Below, piece after piece: positions 23,260-34,704 of a stretch of DNA of 64,000 bases. A program made the translations under genes and the position numbers. Location of the stretch: assembly GCF_011075055.1 (NCBI RefSeq), contig NC_058144.1, forward strand, positions 12,614,138 through 12,678,137, written 5' to 3'. Within the stretch, counting starts at the first letter, position 1. Each line of letters opens with the position of its first letter. A model generated the notes under the pieces. The model searched no databases. It was not told the DNA's origin and saw only the letters and a list, made by a program, of their open reading frames with translations. Origin of the DNA: Mangifera indica. Taxonomy: Eukaryota; Streptophyta; Magnoliopsida; Sapindales; Anacardiaceae.

Positions 23260-26200
23260 CACTAGAGATTTTGAGTGACATCAAAGCCAAGTTAAACATG
23301 CCAAAATCTAATAAATTAGGGCGACCTTATGTGGTAGCCTAGATCGAGGACCAAGAAATGCACACCCTTGTTGACATGGGACTATCCCACAACTTCATGG
23401 AACAAAAAAAACTAACTAATTAGACCTTTGGTATGAGCAGGGACAAAGATGGCTCAAAGAGGTCAACTCCACACCAAAGGTAACGTATAGCATTGTATGA
23501 GGAGTTCATGTGCGTTTGGGTGAATGGTCAAGTATACTCAATTTTTCTATTGTTCCTATGGATGATCACCTTATTATGCTTGGTATAGAGTTTATAGATT
23601 AGGTCAAGGTAGTGCCTATTTCTTTTGCCAACACTATGATAATTTTGGACAAAGGAAAGACTAGCATAGTACCTCTTTCACGTGAAGGAGTGCTTATGGC
23701 GATTACCTTTTCAATCTTGCAGTTCACAAAAGGCCTCAAGAGAGCCAAACCTACTTTCTTTGTAGCCCTTAAGGAAGAATCATCCCTCAAAAAAGCCAAT
23801 CGACCTACCTAAAGACATCTAAAACACCTTAGAAGAGTTCAAAGGTGTCATATCGCCAGAATTACCTAAGCACTTACTGGCACAACAAGAAGTTGATCGT
23901 CACATTTTGCCTTACCGAATGATAACTCTTGAGTTGAAGGAACTAAGAAAGCAACTCAAGGAAATGCTAGATGTCGGGTTCATTCAACCATCAAAAGCAC
24001 CCTATAGAGCACCAGTGTTGTTTCAAAAGAAGCATGATGGATCCTTCAGATTATGCATTGACTATTACACTTTCAACCACATCACCATCAAGAACAAGTA
24101 TCTGATCCCTCTTATTGTTGACCTCTTCGACTAGTTTGGAGATGCCCGCTGGTTTATAAAGTTAGATTTACATTTTGGGTACTACCAGGTCAGAATAGCC
24201 CAAGAAGACATGACCAAAATAATGTGTGTCACTAGGTAAAGATTATTTGAATTTCTCAAAATGCCCTTTGCTCTAACTAATCGCCCCACAACCTTTTACA
24301 CTCATATGAACAAGGTCTTTCAACTTTTTCTTGACTGTTTTGTCATAGTGTATTTGGATAATATCATCGTTTATAGCAAAACACTACCTGAGCACATCTA
24401 ACACCTTCGACAGGTTTTTTAAATGTTATAGGATAATCAGCTTTACTTCAAGAAGGAGAAATAAGTCTTTGTATAGAAGAAGGTAAGCTTTTTGGGTCAT
24501 ATTGTTGGCACTGGGATGTTACGTATGGACAAAGCCAAAATATAGGTCATTCAAGACTAGACAACATCGAAAACCATATCTAAGCTAAGATCTTTTTTGG
24601 GGCTTGTGAATTATTATCGTAAGTTCATTTGAAGCTATTCAATCAAGGTCGTACCTCTAACCGACTTACTAAAGAAGAGGCATATATAGGACTAGATCAA
24701 CAAATATTAGAGGGTCATTCAAGCCTTGAAGTAAGTAGTGATCGAAGAACATGTGCTTATGTTCCCAGACCATTCGAAAGCTTTCAAAGTGCATATTGAT
24801 GCTTCTGATTTTGCTATAAGTGGTGTTTTAATGCAAGAGGGATACCAAATCGTATTCAAGAGTAGAAAATTGAATGAAATAGAGCACTGCTACACTATCC
24901 AGGAAAAAGAGCTGATAGTTGTGGTACACTATTTACACACGTGACAACACGACTTGTTGGGTTCAAAGTTTGCGATCAAGAATAACAATGTAGCCACAAG
25001 TTATTTTCTCAAGCAAAAAAAGCTCACGCCCAAACAAGTTCGATGGTAAGCTTTATTACCCGAGTTTGATTTTGTAATGGAGTACAAACCGAGTAAGACC
25101 AACTTGGCAGCAAACACATTAAGTAGAAGAGTTAAGCTTGCAGTCATCACAATGTTGCAATCACTCATAGTGGATAGGATCAAGGAAGGCATCCGATATG
25201 AACCCCAAGCTAAGAGTTTATATGAATTAGCAAGCTAAAGAAAGACTTGAAGATTTTGGCTACAGGACATACTATTGCACACCAAGGGAGAATAGTTGTA
25301 TATGCCAAGATAGGGCAGACCGAGGAAAGAAATCATCAAAGAGTGTCATGATTTTATATAGGTCGGACACCTAAGATCGTAGCGTACCCGAGTACTCATT
25401 GAAAATTCCTATTACTAACCATAAATGCGAGATGAAGTGAAACTCTACAAAAAGACCCGTCTTGTGTCCCTATAAGACAAAAATGAGCAGAATCATCCTA
25501 TAAGATTATTGCAGCCTTTAGCTATCCCTAAGAACCATGAAAGAGTGTCTTAATGGACTTTATTGTAGGTTTTCTGAGGTTTGAAGGATACAACAAGGTT
25601 CTAGTTGTAGTGGATAGATTAAGCAAGTATGTCATTTTCATTCCCACTCTGCACAACATTAATGGGCATGACACTGCCCAACTTTTCTTCTAATACGTAG
25701 TAAAGTATTGAGGACTATTGAAAACCATCATAAGCAACCAAAATGCTTGATTTACAGGTCATTTCTAGACTAAATTATTTAAGATTTTGGGGTCTACTAT
25801 TTTTTACTACTTTTCACCCTTAAAGCAATGGGCAAACTGAGCACATGAATGCTTTACTAAAAATGTACTTTGAACTTGCAACCAAGCAATAAGTAGTGAC
25901 ACTACAAACATAGGCTACCTATATGAAGACAAAGCTCTGAAAGCCTTCCAGTTCACCAAAGTATGGAGAGAAAAAGGTAGAATTAGCAAGATCATGCTTG
26001 ACTCAAGCAACCAAGAAAATGAAGAAGTGGGCATACAAGAAAAGAAAGCTGTGAGAGTTTGAAGCAGGAGACTTAGTACTATTAAAGCTTTTTGCTCACT
26101 TGTCTAAAAGCATTCAATATTTTCACAAGGGACTGCTTTGAAGGTATGAAGGCTTGTTTCCTATTGAAACTAGAATTACACCAAATGCTTACTGAGTGAA

Positions 26201-26510
26201 GCTCTCCTCCTACTTAGTGTTTCACCCAACCTTTCATGTTAGATTCTTGAAGCCATTCTACCCAGACAAGCAAGACCCCAACCAAAATGAGTTAAGTCGA
26301 GCATCCACAACTATTATCGCTTCCCATGAGCGAGAAGTTGAGGAAATTCTAGCTCACAGATTCAAGCCTAGAAAAGGAACACACCTGAGACATCAAAAAT
26401 ACTTAATAAAATGGAAGGGACATTCGGATGCTAAAGTAAGTTAGGAATCAAAACTTGACGTATGGCAATTCCAAGACAAGATTGAAGAATTCCAACAAGG
26501 GCTAAAACAA
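23260..26510 (+). pseudogene. Gypsy pol with chromodomain, decayed
   Basis: The protease site near 23370 reads LVDMGLSHNFM, where the usual D-T-G is D-M-G. RT starts near 23900 ([20 protein letters not shown]). The YxDD box near 24350 reads YLDNIIVYS, losing the second Asp. RNase H is near 24780 (VHIDASDFAISGVLMQEG), and integrase spans about 25450-26000. A chromodomain is readable at 26325-26505 (EVEEILAHRF, YLIKWKGHSDA, WQFQDKIEEFQ), with a stop at the position of a conserved Trp. The WQFQ ending suggests the Galadriel-like branch, but weakly. Confidence 0.85.
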
Positions 26511-26546
26511 CACAATGAGGGCATTGTGAGATTAAGCAAGGGAAAG

Positions 26547-26833
26547 TGTCAAAGCCCGTTTATTTACACCAACCCAATAGAGGTTCGTCTAACCCAATTT
26601 CAACATTTTGGTTACCTTTATTTAAATAGCCAAGTGCTCAGCCAAGCTCATGTGACAACACAACCTATTGTGTGAAGCCACTTTATAGGAGATAGCTACT
26701 AGTGCTTGCCATAAGCCAACAGGGTAGTCATACAACCCTGTGTGCAAAAGACTTTTCAGTTAGGGCAATATGCAGGAAGCTTAGTAAGCATGTAGGCAGA
26801 GTATGTAGAAGGTTTTGCAGTTGAGCAGACATG
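26547..26833 (+). repeat. Truncated 3' LTR of the gypsy element
   Basis: TGTCAAAGCCCGTTTATT follows the purine tract AAGCAAGGGAAAG (26534-26546) and aligns with 21344 onward to GAGCAGACATG. It then departs into unrelated AT-rich sequence. It carries an insertion of about 35 bp near 26670 relative to the 5' LTR. Confidence 0.8.
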
Positions 26834-26934
26834 ATGCCAAATTTGAGAAGACTATCATAAAATGCACACATAAAATCTAGAATTAATATGAAATGCACAT
26901 CTAATCTATCATTTTTTGCAATAATTAGAAAAAA

Positions 26935-27740
26935 TAAATCTCAAATTTGAGAACTATAAGTAAAAAATAAAATGGAAAAGATTTAAAATCAGACTTGAAA
27001 TTTGAAAACTATATATTGAAAATTTCTAAAACAGGAAAAATAAAAAAATCTAACTAAAATTTGAAAACTATTCATTAAAAAATCTTAGAATGAGAAAAAT
27101 TGAAAAATTAATCTGAAATTCGAAAACTACAAATAAAAACTGCCTAGAGTGAGAAAAATTGAAAACCAATATGAATTTTGAAATCTACATGTCATGAAAT
27201 CTTAGAATGAGAAAAATAAAAAGCCCAGCTCTGAAATATGAAAACTACAAGTAAAAAAACCCTAAAATAGGAAAAAAATTGACCTAAGTTTTGATAACTA
27301 CACGTTAAAAAATCCTAAAATGAGAAAATTTGAAAAAATAGACTTGAAATCTGAAAATTACATGTCAAAAAAGTCTAGAATGAGAAAAATCGAAAATACA
27401 TACTTGAAATTTGAAAACTATATTGAATGACCCTATATTGAGAAAAAAAAAAATCTGACCTTAAGTTTGAAAACTGTATATCAAAAAATCCTAGAATGGG
27501 AAAAATAAAAAAAATCTAATTTGAAATTTGAAAACTACAAGTCAAAAAATCTTATAATGAGAAAAATAAAAAAATCGACTTAAATTTAAAAAACTATATG
27601 TTAAAAAACCTAGGATGAGAAGAATCGTAAAAACAAACTTGAAATTAAAAAACTATAAGTTGAAAAGCCTTCGAACAAAAAAAATACATATGAAATTGGA
27701 AAGCTACACATTAAGAAATCCTAGAATAGAAAAAATATTA
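26935..27740. repeat. AT-rich minisatellite, about 57-60 bp unit
   Basis: About 13-14 degenerate tandem units of the form GAAATTTGAAAACTACA...AAATCCTAGAATGAGAAA. Successive copies of AAAACTAYA fall at roughly 57-60 bp spacing. Small open frames inside it are products of the repeat, not genes. Confidence 0.85.
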
Positions 27741-27744
27741 ATTT

Positions 27745-27965
27745 GTCCCCTTAACAATTTCCCTCCCTCCCATAGGTCTTACTATTTCAAAACTTACAAT
27801 TTCCCCCTTAGAACATGTTCCCTTGGGTTACATTGTTTAAAAATCTAAAATTTCCCCCTTTCCCTGTGGTACCCCTAAGATTTACTCTTCAAAAAATCCC
27901 AATTTCCCTCTCCCTAAGGTCCTCTCAAGGTTCTCCCGAGATCATTACTGTTTAAAAAATCCTAA
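27745..27965. repeat. C-rich degenerate tandem block
   Basis: Three to four degenerate units built on AATTTCCCCCTT, CCCTAAGGT and TTCAAAAAATCC lie next to the AT-rich minisatellite. Strand composition switches sharply from A-rich to C/T-rich. Confidence 0.6.
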
Positions 27966-28670
27966 TCCCCCTAGATGTCGATCTAACTTGAGGGATATTT
28001 ATCCACTTCAAAATTCCCTAAAATAAAACACTAAGATAAAATATCCATATTTTCTACCTAAAATCTCATTTTCCAACTACTATTTCAATAACAAATAAAT
28101 CTATATCTACTATAACATAATAACCCTCCACTAATTCATCTAAATACACAAAAATCAATTGTTCAAAACTGAAAACCTTAAATTAATAACACTTAAAATT
28201 TTCATCTAATCAATAAAATTTAAATGTCAAAATGATTCAAACAAGATTAGGAACGATGCACTCATCTTCTTTGTTATTTTTGTCATCGAAAAACTTAAAA
28301 AATGCCATCAAAAATACCAAAATCTCTCTCTATTGTCGGAACCCTTGGAAGCCTTAGGAATTCTTAGAAATTGAAAACAGTAAATTCGAGAGGAAAATGG
28401 GTAGAGATTTGATTTGATTTTGTTTATACATGAGGATATTTTGGTTATTTTATGTTAATGGGGGCATTTTTGCTTTATCTAAAGAAAATTGGAGAACTAT
28501 TTTAAAACCCTAATGTTTAACGCAACTAATTTAATATAAAAAAAAAAAAATCAATCCAATTACTGTGCCCAGAATTTCAGTTCAAATTATAGCATAATTA
28601 TTTAAAAAAAAAACAATTAAATAGAGAGAAATTACAGTATCGAACCGATGCCCCGGCGCCCAGTTTTAAA
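27966..28670. other. Spacer upstream of UVH6
   Basis: AT-rich, with A-runs near 28540 and 28605. No gene or repeat recognised. Composition becomes GC-richer from about 28645 at the promoter. Confidence 0.5.
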
Positions 28671-28671
28671 T

Positions 28672-28677
28672 TGGGCC
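28672..28677 (+). promoter_or_regulatory. TGGGCC (site II-type) promoter element
   Basis: TTGGGCCTGG, 235 bp before the UVH6 start codon, contains the TGGGCY core bound by TCP factors. It is common in promoters of plant housekeeping and DNA-replication/repair genes. No clear TATA box is seen here, which fits a housekeeping gene. Confidence 0.45.
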
Positions 28678-28912
28678 TGGCTCGTCAACACCTCCAAACC
28701 TCAAACCTTCGTCGTTGTACAGAGGAAGCAATTTCAGCTTACAGCGGCGCTGAAGTGAACTCGCTCTCCCCAGAAACTACCAAACAACCCCAAGTTTTCA
28801 ATTCTCGTCCACCTCTCCCAACTCAATCCATCAATCAGACGGTCTCTCTCAGTTCAATCCATCAATTAAAGAGCATTTCTCTGTTCAAATCTCTCCGGTA
28901 GGCGGACAAACA

Positions 28913-31900
28913 ATGATCTTCAAACTTGAAGATGTCACAGTTTATTTCCCGTACGACAACATCTACCCCGAACAGTACTCCTACATGCTCGAACTCAAAC
29001 GGGCTCTCGACGCCAAAGGCCACTGCCTTCTTGAGATGCCCACGGGCACGGGCAAGACCATAGCTCTCCTCTCTCTAATCACAAGCTACGCCCTATCAAA
29101 GCCCGAGAACCCGATCAAGTTCATTTACTGCACGCGCACGGTTCACGAAATGGAAAAGACTTTGGCCGAACTGAAGTTATTGCACGATTACCAGACTCGC
29201 CAACTGGGACCCGCCGCCAAGATTCTCGCGATTGGATTGTCTTCAAGGAAGAATCTCTGTGTGAATTCTAGGGTTTTGGCTGCTGAGAATCGTGACTCCG
29301 TGGACGCCGCGTGTCGAAAACGGATCGCCAGCTGGGTTCGTGCCTTGGCTGCGGAGAATCCCAATGTGGAGACTTGTGAGTTCTTTGAAAATTACGAAAA
29401 GGCGGCTTCAGCGGCGGTTTTACCTCCCGGTGTTTATACATTGCAGGTAAAAATTACTTTTTTTTTTTTTAAGAAATAATGTGATTCTTTTATTTGAGAT
29501 TATTGAATTTAACTTGGATAATATGATAATTGAAGGATCTGAGGGCTTTTGGAAAGCAGAAAGGGTGGTGTCCTTACTTTTTAGCGAGGCACATGATTCA
29601 ATTTGCAAATGTGGTGGTTTATAGTTATCAGTACTTGCTTGATCCGAAGGTGGCTGGGATTATATCAAAGGAAATGCAAAAGGAGTCTGTTGTGGTTTTT
29701 GATGAGGCTCATAATATTGATAATGTGTGCATTGAAGCACTTAGTGTTAATGTGAGGAGGCAGACATTAGAAGGCGCCACCAGGAATCTTAATAGGATGA
29801 ATCAGGAAATTGAAAGGTATGGGCTTTTTTTTCTCTGTTTAGTTGATATTTCTTAATATTTGAACAATATGTACTATACAGTAATATTAGTTTTCATCTC
29901 TGAACAAATGTGAAAATGCAAGTTTTGCTAATTTGAATCAATTTGACTTAGAACACTAACAGGCTCACGAGGCTTTTGCTAAGTTTTTGTCTATTGTCAA
30001 AGTAATGCGTGATGTTAACTCTGTATCATGATTTATTGGGATAAATCACTAAGAATTTTCTCTGCTAGGATGAGTGTTTATCCTCTAATTCATTGAAGTA
30101 CAATTTTATATATTTGTTCTTTACATGTTTGACATGGTAGGAAGGTTCAAGGCCACTGATGCAGGTAGATTACGTGCTGAATACAACCGGCTCGTTGAAG
30201 GTTTGGCACTGAGAGGAAATCTACCCAGTATGTAGAATGCAGATGCACCAATCTTTTTTTTTCTGAATTAGTTTTGCTGTTTTTATGACTACATAATTTT
30301 TTTTCCTAATGTACTTTTTTTCTTCTCTATCCAGTCACAGATGCCTGGCTATCAAATCCTGCCTTACCGGATGATATTCTGAAGGAGGCTGTGCCTGGAA
30401 ACATTCGCCGAGCCGAACATTTTCTACATGTTTTACGTAGATTGGTCCAATATCTAAGAGGACGCCTGGAAACTGAAAATGTTGAGAAGGAAAACCCTGT
30501 TAACTTTGTTGCCTCCATTAATGCACATGCTGGAATTGACCAGAAAGCACTAAGGTTTTGTTATGATCGGTTGCACTCACTCATGTTGACACTAGAAATA
30601 ACAGACACAGATGAGTTTTTACATATCCAGACAATATGTGACTTTGCGACACTTTTGGCAACATATACTCGAGGGTTTTCGATTATAATTGAACCTTTTG
30701 ATGAGAGAATGCCTCATATTCCTGATCCTGTGCTACAGGTAAGGTTTTTTTTTTTTTCGTTTCTTGTAAATTTTTTAGTTTAACAATACTTTTCCAACAA
30801 GAAAAGAGTGACCTTTTGGCAGACTCTTATTTTTAATGGCATTTAGGGTCTGGATTCAATCATTTATGTATGATGTTTGTCGGAACTCTGACACAAATTC
30901 CACCAATTTTTAGGATCTTACATTTTTATGACCATTAAGTACTGATTCTGCTTTTCCCCAGTATCCAAATCAGATTTACAGATGGCTGGATCATGACGAT
31001 TTATGTTTTTCTAAAATGATTTTTGGTAGCATAATATCATCTGGTGGATCATGATATATGCTGTCTTTCTCGACTATCCAAATTGACAAATAAACCCTAT
31101 CAGCCGCTAACAGATATAATTTATGGCTTCTGCTGTTAAAGCATTTGATATACTCTTATATTACTCCCATTGATTTTTATTCATTATTTTTAACTATTCA
31201 TATCTTTTAATCTCTTTTTTCCCCTGTTTGTTTGCATTACAGCTTAGCTGCCATGATGCTTCTCTTGCCATAAAGCCTGTGTTTGACCGTTTTCAGTCAG
31301 TTGTGATTACATCTGGAACTCTAACCCCAATTGATCTCTACCCTCGTCTTCTTAATTTTCATCCAGTTGTCAGTCGAAGTTTTAAAATGTCTTTAACAAG
31401 AGATTGCATATGCCCTATGGTTCTCACTCGTGGAAGGTATAAAGTTTAATCAAAATGTATCTCTTATATTTGCAATAAACTGAGCAAAATGTAATTTCTA
31501 TTCTTTGGATATTTGTTGAGTAACCTATTTTTGTTTGTTCTTTTTTGGAAAAAAGAACTTGAATATCTTCTGGTTTGTTATTTCAGTGATCAACTTCCAG
31601 TGAGTACCAAATTTGATATGAGAAGTGATCCTGGTGTTGCAAGGAATTATGGAAAGCTTTTGGTGGAAATGGTCTCTATTGTTCCAGATGGGATTGTATG
31701 TTTCTTTGTTAGTTACTCATACATGGATGAAATAATTGCCACATGGAATGATAGTGGAATTCTGAAGGTGAAATCATGTTCTTTGGTCTTATTTTATCTA
31801 GTACTCATCAATATTTTTGGCCTCTTCATTACATTCTTCTGTTATGGCTTGTTTTGCAGTATTTTAACTTGATAATTAAAATGATCTCTGTCTCCATTGT

Positions 31901-34008
31901 TTTGAGGGATATCTAATGCCCTTGTTTTTGCAGGAAATAATGCAACATAAGCTTGTCTTCATTGAGACACAGGATGTAGCTGAAACTACATTGGCTCTTG
32001 ATAACTACCGTACAGCTTGTGATTGTGGGCGAGGTGCAGTCTTTTTCTCTGTTGCCAGGTATGAGTAAATTCAAAGTGAAAAATCTTTTTCGAAGTATGG
32101 AGTATGCACTTTAATAATTCTTTCTTAAACTTGAGAGAGCATGTGAAGTTGACACAATAAAAATTCTCTTTCATGGAAATTAAACTATCTAAAAGTATAT
32201 TTCATTTTTTGTTAGCAAATAGAAAGGTGAATTTTGTAAAATTGAGAAGTTGTGACATAATTTCCATGACACGTTCCAAAAATTTGCTTCCCTTCAACTT
32301 CTTCATTACACGTTTAAAGTTGATTGAGAAGTTCAACATGTAATTAGGATTTATCTGCATTTTTCCTTCTGATATTAATTGCTCTAATTTTCCATACTTT
32401 GTTGTGTGATATATGTAGTTTGTGTATTCTAAAAGGTACCTTAGTGAGAAACTTTGCATGCATTCAGAAGGAAATTCCTTATTGTCAGAAATATGTGAGG
32501 TCCATTGTAAATTGTAATGTGCCTTCTTTGATAGTTTTATATCTGCACATTGCAGGGGAAAAGTAGCGGAGGGTATAGATTTTGATGGACATTATGGCAG
32601 ACTAGTTATAATGTTTGGTGTTCCTTTCCAGTACACATTAAGCAAGTGAGCCTCATTTTGTAATGTCTATGTTAACATTGTTTTTTATAAAGATGCTTTA
32701 TCAAAATATGATTGCTCTGCAGCTTTGCATTGTTAATTTATAGTAGATATGCCAAAAATTTTGAATTCAGCGTTTTGAAATGACACTTGTTGTTTGACAT
32801 GCAATGCATTATGGCAATAAAATGTGTCACCATGCATTGCTGAGACCTAAGAATCTGGTTTTAGAAGTTATTTTTGTCTGGACATGTTTAGATTATTTTC
32901 TTATTTATGTTGCAGAATCTTGCTTGCACGTCTGGAGTACTTACGAGACCAGTTTCAGATAAAGGAGGGTGATTTCCTAACTTTTGATGCGTTGGTATGA
33001 TTTTCCATAGCGTTTTTCAGAACAACATGCATCTGTTGTTGCTGTTATTATAGATTTGATTGTTTGGATTCTACTGACAGAGACAAGCTGCTCAATGTGT
33101 GGGTCGAGTGATCCGGTCAAAGGCTGATTATGGGATGATGATCTTTGCTGACAAAAGGTATGTAGTTAATGCAAATTTATAATTTCTCAAATTCAAGACT
33201 GAAGCTTTGCCTTTCTGCATTTACATTGGTCCCATGATATGCTTGTCTGTTGCTAAAGTTGATTTGAAGCAATGTACCTATGATGATAGAAGAACTGGTC
33301 TTAACTAAACTTTAAAATCAGTATTTCTAAATAAATATTTTCAAACAATATATTTTTCTTAATTTGTCTTTCTAATTTCTTACATTTCTTTTGGAGGAAA
33401 AAAAAAAAAACTCCAGCAAGACTTATTGAGACTGAACCAGGTTGAATATGTAGACTTAATAAATGATCTTAAAGAGTGCAGTATGCATTATTTATTTTCA
33501 AGTTTAAATCTGTATGAAATGATTGTAAAGTTGTATCTGTGATTTTTTATTTTATTATGATATGTTGGCTCCAGTTTATTTATCTTTTTCCCTGGGAAAA
33601 AAAGTTTGAGGTTCATAGCATCTCAGGAATTTAATAATTTACTTGAATTTTGCAGGTATAGCCGACATGACAAGCGCTCTAAGTTGCCTGGTTGGATACT
33701 GTCACATCTACGTGATGCACATCTGAATTTAAGCACTGACATGGCTTTGCATATAGCACGTGAGGTGTGTAATATTTGATTGCTAGCACTTTGGAAACTT
33801 ACAAATATCTGTCAAAAATGTTGGTGACATTAAAGCCTTTTTGATATGCTAATCTGTTACCTAATTCATTTCTTTGAGGTTGCAGTTTCTGCGGAAAATG
33901 GCTCAGCCTTATGATAAAACTGGAGGTGGCAGTCGGAAGACTCTCTTGTCACAAGAAGATTTGGAGAAGATGACCAATGACGGCAGCATAAATAACATGC
34001 TGTACTGA
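28913..34008 (+). CDS. UVH6: TFIIH helicase XPD/ERCC2 (UVH6)
   Basis: Twelve exons join in phase to 759 residues: 28913-29446, 29536-29816, 30145-30227, 30335-30738, 31243-31436, 31587-31767, 31934-32058, 32556-32645, 32916-32994, 33081-33157, 33656-33764 and 33886-34008. Arabidopsis UVH6 is 758. XPD is the 5'-to-3' DNA helicase of TFIIH, opening DNA in nucleotide-excision repair and linking core TFIIH to the CDK-activating kinase in the nucleus. Walker A is MPTGTGKT (Gly45-Thr49). The four Fe-S cluster cysteines fall at 116, 134, 155 and 190, and the DEAH box at 234-237, matching the human numbering. Helicase domain 2 motifs follow, including GKVAEGIDF and [17 protein letters not shown]. Exon 3 needs the acceptor at 30144; the AG just upstream would read into a stop. 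The gene is intact. Confidence 0.97.
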
Positions 34009-34309
34009 CAATTTAATCTTGTAGTTTGCAGATAGCCATGTTTGCTCTAATTCCAATTTACATATAGTGGAGTTGGATAGTTTCTAGTGTTTAAAGTTTG
34101 AAGGTGGCTTTCTGGTGCACAACCTCAGAATTTTAGCATGATATGAGAATTTGTTTACAGCGATTTGCAGTGGTCTGTCTCTGTCAAATTTTGGAGCTAC
34201 AAACAATTTTTGAAGTCATGTACAGAGTATTGATACATGTAGCTTGCAACATCTTAAGCAAAATTATCTTGAAGTCAGTACTCCGTTGGATATTGTTATA
34301 ACCCTGAGA

Positions 34310-34460
34310 GGGTGTTTGGTTTAGATAATATTTTATTACTAAAATAGGAAGATTATTTTAAAAATATATTACTTACAAGATTACTGGATATAAATGATTA
34401 TTATGTTTAATAAAATTTGATAAGTATAAATAATTATTATGTATGATTAAAGGTAATAAC
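34310..34460 (+). mobile_element. MITE fragment between UVH6 and TT8
   Basis: GGGTGTTTGGTTTAGATAAT starts a block that matches, base for base over most of its length, the reverse complement of the right part of the MITE at 42594-43075. Shared words include ATTACTAAAATAG, AGATTACTGG and ATAAATAATTATT. Only one terminal repeat is present, so this copy is truncated. Confidence 0.75.
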
Positions 34461-34704
34461 CTCGAATGTTCATCTTCATTGTATTGTCTATCTTCGATTG
34501 GAGATATTAAACAAAGCTCTGGCATTTCTTATACAGTAAAATTTGTTAGATTACACATGGCATGGGGATGGATGGGGAACGACATGACTAGTTGATTAAT
34601 TAATTATATTTCATTTTAACCATAACCCTGACCTTTACAGATACAGCCACCCTCCTGTTTCATCACCACAAACATAGATATTTATATATCCATGTTTGTA
34701 TCCG

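Larger units (their letters stand above)
21344..26833 (+). mobile_element. Old Ty3/gypsy chromovirus
   Basis: A 5' LTR (21344-22023), PBS, gag, protease, RT-RNase H, integrase, chromodomain, PPT and a truncated 3' LTR occur in order over 5.5 kb. The first 120 bp of the LTRs are only about 80% identical by eye, so the insertion is old. All domains are interrupted. The 3' LTR stops after about 287 bp, where AT-rich repeats begin. Confidence 0.9.

Noticed and set aside
27615..27848. 77-codon Lys-rich frame
   Set aside because: It arises from the AT-rich tandem units and has no coding signature.
26935..27965. CRISPR-like array
   Set aside because: The units are tandem and degenerate, without unique spacers, in a plant nuclear sequence with no cas genes.
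28671..28901. 76-codon frame just before UVH6
   Set aside because: It lies in the CT-rich 5' leader, lacks any motif and ends before the UVH6 ATG; at most an upstream ORF, not a gene.
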